64,000 nt of DNA from Saccopteryx bilineata (lineage: Eukaryota; Chordata; Mammalia; Chiroptera; Emballonuridae). Shown in pieces: positions 24,784-36,235 of the stretch. The DNA lies in assembly GCF_036850765.1 (NCBI RefSeq), contig NC_089494.1:230906779-230970778 (forward strand). Direction: 5' to 3'. The notes under the pieces were generated by a model, which made no database searches, was not told where the DNA came from, and saw only the letters and a list, made by a program, of their open reading frames with translations. The stretch's first letter is position 1. Each line of letters opens with the position of its first letter. Both the position numbers and the translations under genes were made by a program.

Positions 24784-25312
24784 TTTTTTTTTTTGAGCTG
24801 TCACAAATCTCATTTTCTTTTATTTTTATTAATTTTTAATTTATGGTGTTTACATGGATTCAAGTGTCCCACTGAATATAACTCCCTCATCCCCTACAAC
24901 TGTATCCCTTTTTATACCCCTTTCCCCCTTCCCCTAACACCCTCTCTCCTACCCACTAGGATTTGCTGTCCTGTGATCTATATCTCTGTGTTATGTATAT
25001 ATAGTTTCACTAATCCCTTCACCTTCTCTGATCCCATCCCCTCATCCCCTTCCCTCTGACTGCCATCCTTCTGGTCCCTGTGACCCCGCCTCTGCCTCTA
25101 TTCCGTTTCTCAGTTCACTTTGTTCATTAAATCCCATATATACGTGAGATCATATGATATTTGTCTTTCTCTTCCTGCCTTATTTCACTTAGCATAATAA
25201 TCTCCAGGTCCATCCATGCTGTCACAAAAGGTAAGATTTCCTTCTTTTTCACAGCTGCATAGTATTCCATTGTATATATGTACCACAGCTTTTTAATCCA
25301 CTCGTCCACAGG
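24784..25312 (-). mobile_element. Young 5'-truncated L1 (529 bp)
   Basis: Perfect 12-bp duplication CATGAGAAATTC at 24772-24783 and 25313-25324. The minus strand encodes the ORF2 C-terminus (YTMEYYAAVKKKEILPF). The T run at 24784 is the poly-A tail. It ends 214 bp before the LDLR4 exon. Confidence 0.92.
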
Positions 25313-25526
25313 CATGAGAAATTCCAGAAAGAAATCTTTCCATTTCAAAAATCCTTGGATTTTTTTTTTTCAAATCAGTGAGATAGTCACCCCTTTCTAC
25401 AAAACATTCAGGTATTCAGAACACTTCATTCCTTGGTGAGGCCAGATAAGTAGGGACTGCTTCTCTGATCTGCAGGCTGGGAGGAGCACAGAGAAATAAC
25501 GTGGGTGTCACTCTGACTTTTCCTAG

Positions 25527-25643
25527 CCTGTCACAGCCAGGGCCTGGTGGAATGCCGAAATGGCCAGTGTGTTCCCAGCGCCTTCCGCTGCGACGGAGAC
25601 CAGGACTGCAAGGACGGGAGCGACGAGGAGAACTGCAGCTACG
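25527..25643 (+). CDS. CORIN: CORIN exon: LDLR class A repeat 4
   Basis: A 117-nt exon with acceptor ttttcctag and donor gtgagt, phase 1 to phase 1. It translates to [15 protein letters not shown], then [13 protein letters not shown], then [11 protein letters not shown]. Six cysteines and a full D-G-S-D-E cage are present. GC content is higher than in the surrounding intron, as expected of a conserved exon. It lies 215 bp after a 5'-truncated young L1. Confidence 0.97.
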
Positions 25644-26210
25644 GTGAGTCTGCGCGGCCTGGGACGCACTGTGGGTGGCCCGCCACTGGGAACAGAGCAC
25701 TGATTCAGAAGTCACCTGATGCTTAGCCAGGCCTCCCACATGAAGGATTCCAGATTGCCTCACTCAGGTCCTCACAGCCCAGTCAACCGGAAACCCTGTC
25801 ATGCGGATTTCCTCAACTCGCACTGAAAAATCACCCCTAACACTGAAACAGCGTGGGAAGATGCAGCGAACTGAGGGGAAAAGAAATGCCGTGATAAAGA
25901 GAAAACCTAGTATGTCATATTCGATTAAATTAGCTTAGATTCCAATTAGAAGGAACTGGCTTCTGAAATTAAAATGTAATAGCTTCTTAAAGTCACCATG
26001 TTCAAAGAAGCAGTTTAATGCCTCACATTACCAAGCAATATACCTAAAATACACTTTAAAGGGAGTCTGATCTCCGTCTGTGAAACTCAAAGAGAAAAAG
26101 TAAATCAAATGAATAGGTTTTTAGAAACGTAAAGTTTCACACTGATTGTTTTAAGTCCCAGTTTGCATAGAAGTGTCTCTTATTATAACACTGGTAAGAA
26201 TATTCCCAGA

Positions 26211-26548
26211 TGGCCCTGGCTGATGGCTCTGTATATAGAGTGACGGCCCAGTGTATGGACGTCTGGATTTGAATCCTGGTTGGGCACACAAAGAAGTGAC
26301 TATCTGCTTTTCTTCCCCTTCCTCTTCCCCTTCTCTTTCTCTTACCCTCCCGCAGCCTGTGGCTTAATTGATTTAAGTGTGTGCCCCGGGTCCTAAGGAT
26401 AGCTCTGTTGGTCTGAGTGTCAGCCTCAGGCACTGAGGATAGCTCTGTTGATTTGAGCATTGGCCCTAGATAGGGCTTGCTGTGTGGATCCTGGTTGGGG
26501 CACATGCAGAAGTCTGTCTCACTCTCTCCCCTCTTCTCACTTAAAAAA
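26211..26548 (+). mobile_element. Old tRNA-derived SINE related to type A
   Basis: Flanked by AATATTCCCAGA (26199-26210) and AATATTCCTAGA (26549-26560). It begins TGGCCCTGGCTGATGGCTCT and ends with a TCTCACTT-A tail. Its age and body resemble the copy at 16930. Confidence 0.85.
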
Positions 26549-26589
26549 AATATTCCTAGACTTTAAAATCACTACATTTTGTATTAGTG

Positions 26590-26790
26590 ACCATCACAGC
26601 CCAGTTTTTAAGAATATGGTATTGTCATTCAGCTGTCTGGGTCAAGCCCCAGCTCTGTTACCTTCTATCTGGTTGACTTTAGGTCAGTTACTTAATCTCT
26701 TATGTCTCAGTTTCTGTCTCAGAATAATGATGACTACTTTGTAGATTTGGCACGTGGTGAGAACTCAATTAATGTTTGCTATTATTACAT
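26590..26790 (+). repeat. MIR
   Basis: AGGTCAGTTACTTAATCTCT and GTGAGAACTCAATTAATGTT fit the MIR 3' half. Confidence 0.65.
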
Positions 26791-27208
26791 GACCTTTATG
26801 TTAAAGCATGTCTTGGGCTATTTATATCTATCACCAGCTAATGATATTGGTCACCTATAGCTAAATTAGTTTTATAATAATAAATACAGATCATTAGAAT
26901 AAGTTTAGTAAGAAAAAACATTTCAGACCTAAAGGGAGAGCCTTCTAATCATAGACTTATTACATTAAAAATACATAAGGAATGCTAAGTTTTATCAATT
27001 TTAAAATTCAGAAAGAAGTTCTTTTCTAAGCATGAGTGTGTATATCAACCAAGAACCTGTCTTTGGAGCAAATGATTCCTTGTTCCTACATAAGTCAACT
27101 CTGTTTAAAATAGTTTTGGATTCTTTACTATGCAATGACAGAATTTGTAAGTTATTTCCTTGAAGGTGTGAGAAGCAAGAAAGTCACATGATAAAATAAA
27201 TCAAAAAG

Positions 27209-27579
27209 GCCCTGACTGGTTGGCTCAGTGGTAGAGCACCAGCCTGGCATGTGGAAGTACCAGATTCGATTCCTGGCCAGGGCACACAGGAGAAGTGCCT
27301 ATCTGCTTCTCGACCTTTCCCCTTCTCCTTTCTCTCTCTCTCTCTCTCCTGCTCCCACAGCCAAGGCTCCATTGGAGCAAAGTTGGCCCGGGCTCTGAGG
27401 ATGGCTTCATGGCTTCTCCTCAGGCAATAGAATGGCTCCAGTTACAATGGAGCAACGCCCCAGATGGGCAGAGCATCGCCCCCTGGTGGGCATGCCGGGT
27501 GGATCCCAGTTAGGTGCATGCGGGAGTCTGTCTCTCTGCCTCCCTGCTTCTCACTTCAGAAAAATATGAAAAATCAATC
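27209..27579 (+). mobile_element. Type-A bat SINE, plus orientation
   Basis: A 10-bp duplication AATCAAAAAG at 27199-27208 and 27580-27589. The A box TGGCTCAGTGGTAGAGC is intact and the B box reads GATTCGATTCC. The CTCF-like core lies on the minus strand near 27477-27490. Confidence 0.92.
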
Positions 27580-27649
27580 AATCAAAAAGTAAAACTTTAG
27601 CATCTTTATATTATCTACTCTAATAAATTAATCTCAATTAATGTGTATT

Positions 27650-28065
27650 GTGGTGCTAATATTTGGCCAACCACTGGGAATTTAGTGGCACGCAAACCAG
27701 CTTTCAGGCCCTTGGGGGAGATAGATGTAATACCAATAATCATGCAGGTCAGTGTCTAACCATGAAGTGACGCCATGGGTAAACGTCAGGGTACGCGGAG
27801 ACCACATATGGGCTGATGCCCTGGCAGAGGGCCTCAGGGAAGCTTCTCTGAGGAAGAGATAGCAGACCTAAGATCTGAGGAATGAGTGGAGTGGACAAAA
27901 AGTGTGGGACTGGAGAAAGCATTTCAGAAACAGGGAACCTGTAGGCCGGAAGTCCCAAGGAGGGAAGTCCTGGGGAACATGTTTGGGGTCCTGGATTAGC
28001 GCTGAGAGTGAAGAGGAGCTTGAGACTACAGAATAATTGTCAACAGTGATTGCAGGCCGGCTCTG
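27650..28065 (-). repeat. L2 fragment, antisense
   Basis: CTCAGGGAAGCTTCTCTGAG, GATCTGAGGAATGAGTGG and CATTTCAGAAACAGGGAACC are reversed L2 phrases. Confidence 0.65.
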
Positions 28066-28429
28066 TGGGACAGGGCTGGGGAGGAGGGAAGGGGCCGCTT
28101 CTCCCAGGGCTTTGGTCCTATTGATAACTTAGGCCTTCACGGCCCTGGGGCTGGGCTCGCAGCCTTCCCGCCTAGTCTCCCTTAGGCTCCAGTGACTCCA
28201 GCCTCTGCCCGTGCCCACCCCAGGCCTTTGCATATTCTGCAAAGCCACCCTGAGAAAGCCACCCTTCCCTCTTAGCCTGACTTACCCCCTTTTGCCCTTA
28301 CAGCCCTCGTTTGCTTCCACTGCTCCTCCTGTGTACTTTCAGTAAAGTGAAGATCACACGGCGTTGTAGGGTTCTGTTCATGACGCTGTCCCAAATTAGA
28401 ATATAAACTATACCCCGTTTTTATCTTTT

Positions 28430-28544
28430 TTTTTTCTTTTCAATTTGTTTCCTCTGACAGAATGCAAGACAAACACTCAGTTTGCTAGAGTTTTAAAAGG
28501 ATTATTTCCTTTGCCCCACTTGAATGACTAATAAAGACACAAGT
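28430..28544 (-). mobile_element. 115-bp polyadenylated retrocopy of unknown short RNA
   Basis: Perfect 16-bp duplication CCCGTTTTTATCTTTT at 28414-28429 and 28545-28560. A T-rich run at the left marks a minus-strand A tail. The body is not SINE, L1 or tRNA. On the minus strand it can fold into two stem-loops and has an ACA trinucleotide near the end of the body. That is reminiscent of, but not proof of, an H/ACA snoRNA origin. Confidence 0.65.
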
Positions 28545-29739
28545 CCCGTTTTTATCTTTTAACGCCCAATGCCTTACTTGTCATATAAGTTTGTACACAG
28601 TGGGCATTTAAGCACTGAAATAATGAATGCATATTGTCTTAATAAAATTTCTTGAAGAGACTGAACTCATGGAAATTAACCTGGCTTAACCTTGCAAAAA
28701 AAAGTTTGACTCTACTGACAATTTTAAACAAAAAGTGACATCTCTTCTCTGCAAGGCTATGACGTATTGTACGGGAATGGCGCTGGAAAGGAGAAAGAGT
28801 CCAATATGACACACATTGTCTTAGAATTATAGATAAGAATGATCGTGTCCTCATACTAGCATTTATAGTTAAAAATGCCTTGAGAGATTTTCTAGATTCT
28901 AGATGACTTTTCTGAAAGTAATTGCATTTAATGGAGGAGAGCTGGAAAGAGAATGGGCAGTAATTTATTACCTTTTTCATTTAATCTACAAATGATCAGG
29001 AAATCAATGGGAATACCAGTTTCCTCTCTGCGTACCTTAAGGAAAAGCCATTAGGCTAACGTTACTGTTGTCATTCATTTGGAAACAGGAAACCCAATTC
29101 TCAGGTCATCACAACTAGGCCAGTCATACTTTCTGAGGACAACAGAAAATATGGATAACAGCTGCATAAGACTTGGACCATGATATAGTATCCTTATTGT
29201 GTTGGTGTTGATGGCCTACTTATTATTAGAAGAAATGTTTTACAGTATTTTATTTCTTTTTGAATTGAATTCATTAAGGTGACAGGAGAAACATTTTCTT
29301 TTAGAGGGAAGACTAAAATTGGTAGCAAATGAGTCTTAAAAGTAAACTTCAGGATCCTTTATATTGGCCTATTCCTCAGATTGCTTAAATTTTATTTTGT
29401 AATCAAGTATATGCACCCATGTAAATATAAAATACTATCTCTTTTTTTCATTAAGAGCAGCAACCACCTGCTTTTTTTCTTTTTTTTGGGGGGGGGTTAC
29501 ATTACCTCTTATTTCTTCATTCCTACAGAATTTTTTTGGAAGAACTGTATTGTAGTTAGTTACTGGGAAAATTAATTCAGAAAATACCTATTCAGCATGT
29601 GTTCAATATATTTTGGAGAAATTGGAGAAGAATTAAAGTTGTGTCATTCCCCAGCTCCACCAGGCATTCTCAATCCTTTAGATCCCGGTGTCAAGAATTC
29701 ACAGATGATGAAAGCGAATGTGCCTTTCCCCCTCTGTAG

Positions 29740-29847
29740 GTCAGACTCCATGTCCAGAAGGCGACCAAACATGCCTCTACAATTCCTGCCTTGATTCATG
29801 TGGTGGTAGCCCCCTTTGTGACCCCAACAACAGTCTGAATAACTGTA
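29740..29847 (+). CDS. CORIN: CORIN exon: divergent LDLR class A repeat 5
   Basis: A 108-nt exon with acceptor cctctgtag and donor gtaagt, phase 1 to phase 1. It translates to GQTPCPEGDQTCLYNSC, then LDSCGGSPLC, then DPNNSLNNC. It keeps six cysteines but lacks the usual D-x-S-D-E cage, which is also a feature of repeat 5 in other corins. Human corin, from memory, has Arg (reported autocleavage residue Arg-427) just before the second cysteine. Here that codon, at 29769-29771, is ACA (Thr). The exon is alone between introns of 4.1 and 8.3 kb. Confidence 0.95.
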
Positions 29848-31129
29848 GTAAGTACAGCAGCTGACCAATGCGATCCCTGTGTCAGGATGTGCATTCAGCT
29901 TCTTTTTTTTTTTTTTTTTTTTTTTGCATTGACATTGAAATTCTGAAGTCTGGAGTCCCTCTAAAAAGATATGTATCTATTTTCTTTTTCTTTTCCAAAG
30001 TTTGCATGTGGTAGCAGACAAGAGACAAAATGGTCTTCATGAACTGAAATAAGAAACAAATGTGTCACTGTGAATGGGCCATCAATCCGCATTGCTTAAT
30101 ATGATTACCATTACTTTAAACTCAACATGAGCTTCTATATGTTATTCTCTTGGCTCCATCTGCAGGCAGATGCTATCTTTCTTCCTTTTTAAAGCTCAAC
30201 TTCAAAAATAGAAACTTTATCCAAGAAGCAAATGGGAAGTTTAGCTACACAGCCACATACAGCTTTGGCTGTCTGTTGTTTTAATAAAATTTATTCCCAA
30301 TTTTGCCTACTTATAATGATCTTGCAGCCATTATGTTAATGAGTTTTGGTGACAATGGAACCACTCCACATGGCGTAAGTGGGGAGCCCTCCGCCCCTGG
30401 TTCTCAGGAAGGGAACTACTGAGGGACCCAGACGGGCGGGCGGCACGGGGGCCATGCAGATCCTCTCGGGACACTGAAAATGAATCAGAAAGGCTCTGAT
30501 TCTGATCTTTACTTCTTTCACTTTTTATTATTAATTTTTGGCCTCACCTTTAAATTGGGGCTTGAAATTTAGAAGCAGGTCTGTCAGCTTTCAGTTGGCA
30601 AGAAAGTGACTTTTTAAAAAACAAAACAAAACACATATCCTCTTAGTTGAAGCCCATGGAAGCTGGGAAGTCGAAAGGCTTACAAGTCTGGGTCCTTGCC
30701 TTTGCAGCAGTATTAGGGTCCTGGTTTTCCTTGGCGACTTTCTGGGTCAATGTGGAGCTTACTGGGTCCATATAAAGATTTCTGGGTCAACCTGGGCTGC
30801 CCTGTCACCATGAGGGAGTCTTAAGGGACAAACAGCGAGCTGGGAAGGAATTTGAGGGAGGCAGCCGCTGAAAGGCCAGTCTGACAGGACTTTTTACTTC
30901 CTTTTCTTTAACAAAAATTTTATAAGAGGTTTTTTGAGCTAAAATTGATGACTTATGCTAGGGAGTAAGATCTCAGATGCTTGGTGAGTTTTTATTTTTA
31001 GGAGCACTAAATAATTGTCTGAAACACAATAGCCAGCCCTCTTCCATTTCCCATATGAGAGAACAGTGCAGACACATATTAGTCTGACCACTAAGACCCA
31101 CTGCCATGTTACTCACTCTGAACTATTTA

Positions 31130-31262
31130 ACTATATGCATATGTGTGCATATATGTTTGTGCACATGTACATGTGGGTATGTACACATACATATAAGTGT
31201 ATGTAAATGTATGTATATGTATTTCTGTCTATATGTATATGTATATATGTATTTGTGTATGT
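31130..31262. repeat. TATG/TGTA-rich low-complexity tract
   Basis: Alternating TATG, CATA and TGTA units over about 130 bp; imperfect microsatellite. Confidence 0.8.
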
Positions 31263-32324
31263 TCTGGGTCCATTGATTCACTTGTGTTATCTCCCAACCT
31301 GCTCCAGAACTTTCTCAGAACCATTTCTTTACTTTACCTTGAACTTGACCTGCGTAATTTTGAACAGTGATGGTATCATCTCAACGATGTGTTTATTATT
31401 AAAGCTTTGGGCGTTGTCTGACATGGAATGGCACTTATTGTTAGACTAAAAAAAAAAAAGTCAAAAGAGCAATGCTAGCCTGTGTCAAATTTTGGTGAAG
31501 AGTATGTTATCTTATTTTCTCTATATTTGAAATGTTTCAAAATTAAAAATTATTAAAGATGTTATCTGTCAAAAAGAGAAGTTGTAGAAAGGGCACCAGA
31601 TAGCTCTGGTGTACACATGTGGCCGATACTCGTGGCCTGTGTGCAAAGGCCCAGGAACTGGAGCAGACACCAGGCACTCTGATGGTGACGGAGAATGACG
31701 GTGTCCCAGCCTCCCCACAGATGACTTTTCAGTGTGGGAGAACACACTGCCGTCTTCCCACTCACACGGACTACTTTAGATTTCTCTTTGTATCCTTCAA
31801 ATACACTCCAGCAGTTTCCCTAGTGTCTCACTGTCTCCTCAGCTTCCTCATTCTCCATAGACATTCTTTCCTGGTTCTCTCTGTATTGGCCCAGACATCC
31901 CATCTTCTGAGTGCTGGGCACTGGGCTAGTTACTCGTCCCCATTTCTTCCGTGTTATTAAAATCAGTGTATATGCCTAACTTACAGTTGAGAGGAAAGAT
32001 ATTATTCTTTATTTTTCAAAGAGCTTGGTTTTCTGTAAAGATGGACTGGTAGTCTCTCAGAAAACTCTTTATGCACTTGAAAATGTGATTAATTATTTGA
32101 AGATCTGTATCACTAGGGAGGCTAGTATTAGCTTCTGAGACACAACCGCATAGAACTCACTTTCTTCGGCTTCCTTCCAGTTGAGGACATGAATTTGGAG
32201 AAGGTGGGTATTCGGTCTACTGGAGTTAGTGTGTCACCAGAGTTGCTAAGATTCTAGTCCTTGACAACACTGCTTCTTGCCATCCCATAAAATATGATAC
32301 AACTTCCTTCTGGTCCTTGAAGAT

Positions 32325-32408
32325 AAACTGGGTGGGACCCCAAGCATCAGTGTTTTTAAAATTCCCAGGGGACTCCAATATTCAGCCAAGGTTGAGAATT
32401 ATGGCTTC
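32325..32408 (+). repeat. MER5A-like hAT relic
   Basis: GGGTGGGACCCCAAGCATCA and AGCCAAGGTTGAGAATTATG match the 3' half of MER5A. Confidence 0.7.
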
Positions 32409-33423
32409 AGTGGCCTGTTTATGACTGGACTTCAGGGGAATGTGACATTTCCTAAACTGAGTGTGAAAAAATCTTAATAATTTTTTTTAAAATGTGCATG
32501 GCTTATTACAAATTCCCAGAAATGCCTACAATTAAAAAAAAAAATCTTACAGCCACATCTCCGATAACACAGCGTACTGATAGGCTTGGAGTATCACAGC
32601 ATCACTGCATCTACTCATAGTCCAGAATCTTTACCATCTTTGTGCCCTGCTGGGAGGTGAAATACAGCCGTATGCTTGCCTCTGGTGTGGAGGGACTGAC
32701 CCATCACTTTTGCCTTGTTGTGTGCAATACAGCCATCTGGGCAAGCTGGTGGGAAGAGCATCCTGTGGGCACATTCTGCTCCCTGCTCTCTGCTCCCTTG
32801 ACCGCCGTGGTTGTATGCAGCCAGGCGTGACTCCATGCCTCAGGGACTCTCCCAAATTTTCCCAAACTGTTCCACCAACCTTTAGTTCTATGTGTCTACT
32901 CATACATTTTCACCTTCAACACTAAGGAAGAAATGAACAGCTTTGCTTTTGAAATAATTTGCCAAGGTCTCTCAGTTTTCTGCCCTGTCTTTGCAATCTC
33001 TAGTTGGAAGGAATAGGGAGTATGGTGGGCAGTAAAAAGCCAAATACCGTAATAGATAGGAACTTGAGTCCTACGGAGCAAATAGTAGATGAGAGGGATG
33101 AGCCCTCTGTGAGAGCATTCCCAATCAGTAAATGAAAGATAAATGATCAAATTAGAATCTTCCTATCTGGTAACACAGTGATTGAATGGGTCAAGCCACT
33201 GAGCATCCACAGCTGCAGATGTCACAAAAAGAAGGCTCAGACCCATGTCTTCTGATGAAAGAACACCACAGCACCTCTTGCCGAAGGGATGTAAGCCAAC
33301 CAGGCCTCTGTGTCTGTGTTCAGCCATCAGTGCTCAGGGACATGTTTAACTTCACCAAACCTGTGCAAGCATCACACCTGGCACCCTCTACAGCCCAGAC
33401 TCTGGGTTTTCCAGTAGCTAAGC

Positions 33424-34258
33424 CAGGCATGGACAACATACGGCCCGCGGGCCGGATCTGGGCCACGTAATGAGTTTATGCGGCCCACGATTAAATTTTT
33501 AATATTCTCCGCACGATGCACTGTGGAAATGAAATAAGTGGTACTATTAAATCGTTATACATAAACTACGATATCTAACCATTGTACAACAATGAAAGTT
33601 AAAATCTCAGCTACTCAGAACTGGAAGCGTCTTTGATTATTGGAAAACGAGATTTTTAAGAAGATAGTGATACGCGGAAAAGAATTCCGCATGTGACTAT
33701 AGGCTAGGGTTAACTTCCAATAATTGGTGGAATGGATTCGCGATACTTATTTTTTTAAAAAATTTCATTATAAAGATTTACAACTTTTGTACACATCTGT
33801 GCAATTTTATAAGCAATTGAATAATAGAAAATATGCCAAGGAAATTTAAAAAAACTTGCCAAGGAATATTTAGTAATCTTCAGCTCAACTTATATTGGTG
33901 AACAAACTTTTTCTTTAATGAATCTAAATAAAAGTACAAGATCAAGATTGAATGATTTACATTTGGAGGCTTGTTAAGAAGAGCTACTACAAGTATAGAG
34001 CCAGATATTAAAAAATAATAGGCGATGCAAAGCACCTCAACACGTCACATTAGTTTTTTTGTTAATTTGTTGTACTAAATTACCTACATTTATTCATAAA
34101 CAAATTACATAATAAAATTTTGTTTACTTAAATGAATCATTTTTGTATTTAACATTTTTTATTTTGTATTTAACATTTTAATTTTAATATTTTGTCCGGC
34201 CTGTGAAAAAGTTTTCTTTCTTATCTGGCCCGGGGACAAAAACTGTTGGCCATACCTG
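33424..34258 (+). mobile_element. hAT transposon with transposase C-terminal remnant (835 bp)
   Basis: Perfect 8-bp duplication AGCTAAGC at 33416-33423 and 34259-34266. Imperfect inverted ends start CAGGCATGGACAAC and end GTTGGCCATACCTG. Around 33886-33976 an open stretch reads SSTYIGEQTFSLMNLNKS followed by TRSRLNDLHL, the hAT dimerisation motif. The frame is interrupted elsewhere, so no active transposase is encoded. Confidence 0.9.
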
Positions 34259-34554
34259 AGCTAAGCTATAAGGAAAAATAAGGGCATGGAGGGGAACCCA
34301 GGTATTTTAAGTGACTTAAAAGACAAACACATTTTTTAGAAAGCGAAATCCTAAAATGTGATAACCAGGAGTGGTGCACACTTAGGTAATAAAGATCAAG
34401 GAAGCGATAACTCTTCAACTCAGTAGTTAAGTTTGAGGGGAGAAAAGAAGGTTAATATAAGACAGGGTATATGAAGAGGATGCCTGGCAAAGTTCAACTC
34501 CTTGACCTGGGTGGAAGTCACAAGGGTGTTCATATTATAATAACTCATTGAACT

Positions 34555-34665
34555 ATTAAGAATAATAATGTACATATGTTGATTCATTATGCTGTACACT
34601 TGTAACTAATATAATAAGTACACTATATCTCAATAAGTGATAATGATAGATTTAGAGTCTGAGGC
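34555..34665 (+). mobile_element. L1 3' end fragment
   Basis: The stretch with CATTATGCTGTACACTTG and CTCAATAAGTGATAATG is typical of L1 3' ends in plus orientation. Confidence 0.6.
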
Positions 34666-35010
34666 AAGGATAAATTTTGGAATATTATATATATACAATG
34701 GGTGTTGAAAAGTGACATTTTCTCACGTAAATAACCATCATTTACACATGATTTCCAGTAGCATCAGAGAATTGCATTACAACAAGGATGTAACATCATT
34801 TAGTTAACAATCCCATCTTTAGGTTGAGTTTAATAAATCTTTTTCACATTTTGGAAGGTGAAATATCAGTGCGAGTGCAACAGGACTATTTTTTTTTCTA
34901 GCACGTATTCATTAAATCTCATTTCCGTTCAGGATACCGTGGTAGGCACTTCATCAAACTCACATTGCAGTCCAGTGACATTTGAACATCCTTACATGTT
35001 TGTGACGTGA

Positions 35011-35024
35011 CTGCCCTCTAGTGG
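35011..35024 (-). promoter_or_regulatory. CTCF-like core motif in unique sequence
   Basis: The minus strand reads CCACTAGAGGGCAG, an exact fit to the consensus CCACYAGRGGGCAG. It does not lie in a recognised repeat. Binding is an inference from the motif alone. Confidence 0.5.
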
Positions 35025-35884
35025 CTATAGAAAATCAGGCTAGTGTGTGAGTCTAACTTGATTTTTTTTTAAAAAAAAGCTTATTGATATCATAAATCAT
35101 AGAATTTGAGGTTGGCAGAACTCTCACGAGAGAGGTTCTCTTGCTTAGCACTCTGCGAAGAATGTCTTATGAAGGCATAAATCATGAGTTTCAATCAATC
35201 TTACCACATTCAATAAAGAGCTCCAGAATAATACATGGTCATAACTTAATTCATGCCTCCCCTTGGTTCTGTAACACCTAAATGTTATATCTTATCCCAG
35301 ATCAAAAGTGATAAGTTCCCCACCTCCAAAAATTATCTTTGTGATATATCTATTAATCCATTAAATGAATCACACTGATAAGAAGTTAAAACTTGTTAGG
35401 GTGGTAGAGGAAGAGAGGGAAAGGCGTAGACAAGGAAAAAGAGCCTGCACCAAAAGTCTGCGTGGGAATGGTCCCACTTTTGTGAGATTATATGTATATT
35501 TTTTAAATAAGAAATATAGAGAATTGAGCTGCAGCTACTGACTTGGAAATGGTCATGACAAATAATTAAGCAACAGCAAGTTGAGTAATAGGAAGAGTAC
35601 AATTCTACTTTGGCAAAACCAGTACATCCTGTCCCTGTGTGCAAAGGCTTGTGTGTGTGGGTCTGGGCAGTGAGAAGCAGGGCAGGATTCAAACTCATCT
35701 GCTGCTTGAAAGGAAGTGAGAGAACGGGGGTGGAGAGATGATGAACGTTTACCTTATGCATCTTTCTTTTGTTTCTGTTGTTAAGAGAAATATTTATTTT
35801 TCAAATAATTTGAAGTCGCAATATGAAAATATTCTTTGTTTCATAAATCAAATGCAATGATAAACTGAAACAATCCCGTACTCT

Positions 35885-36235
35885 CTCTGTTTCTTTATTT
35901 TTTAGTTTTTTTTCCAATTACAGTTTACATTTGATATTATTTTGTGTTAGTTTCAGGTATACAGCCCAGTGATTAGGCAATTATATACTTTACAAAGTTT
36001 CCCCCCCAATATTTCCAGTGCCTACCTTGCACCATACATAGTTATTAGAATATTATTGATGGTATTTTCTATGCTGTACTCTCTGTTCTTTCTCTTTCTT
36101 CTGCCCTGTACTCATCCTCAAGAATGTGCCAACTTGACAGTGTCACGTCTTCCCCCATAAACTGAGAGTCTTGTTACATTTTGTCCATAGGCTTTCTATA
36201 TAATGCCAGGCTTCCTTCCCCACCCCCTTTGTTTT
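35885..36235 (-). mobile_element. L1 3' UTR fragment, antisense
   Basis: The motif GTTAGTTTCAGGTATACAGC is the antisense form of an L1 3' UTR. It borders the SINE at 36236. Confidence 0.6.

Larger units (their letters stand above)
22370..25526 (+). other. CORIN: CORIN introns around LDLR3
   Basis: Two short introns, 22370-23859 and 23971-25526, flank the LDLR3 exon. The first contains a 295-bp hAT element. The second contains a 368-bp hAT element and a 529-bp truncated L1. Little unique sequence remains besides splice-proximal bases. Confidence 0.85.
25644..29739 (+). other. CORIN: CORIN intron between LDLR4 and LDLR5
   Basis: A 4.1-kb intron with two plus-strand SINEs (26211 and 27209), a MIR, an antisense L2 (27650-28065) and a 115-bp retrocopy with a 16-bp duplication. 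Nothing recognisable is present at 28640-29500 beyond AT-rich sequence. Confidence 0.85.

Noticed and set aside
27209..27290. tRNA-like sequence with A and B boxes
   Set aside because: It is the head of a SINE with target-site duplication, not a tRNA gene; the cloverleaf is not maintained. The same holds for the other SINE heads.
28639..28980. 113-codon open frame on the minus strand
   Set aside because: Low-complexity AT-rich translation without known motif; chance.
31619..31960. 113-codon open frame on the plus strand
   Set aside because: No recognised domain or codon signal; may be old repeat sequence.
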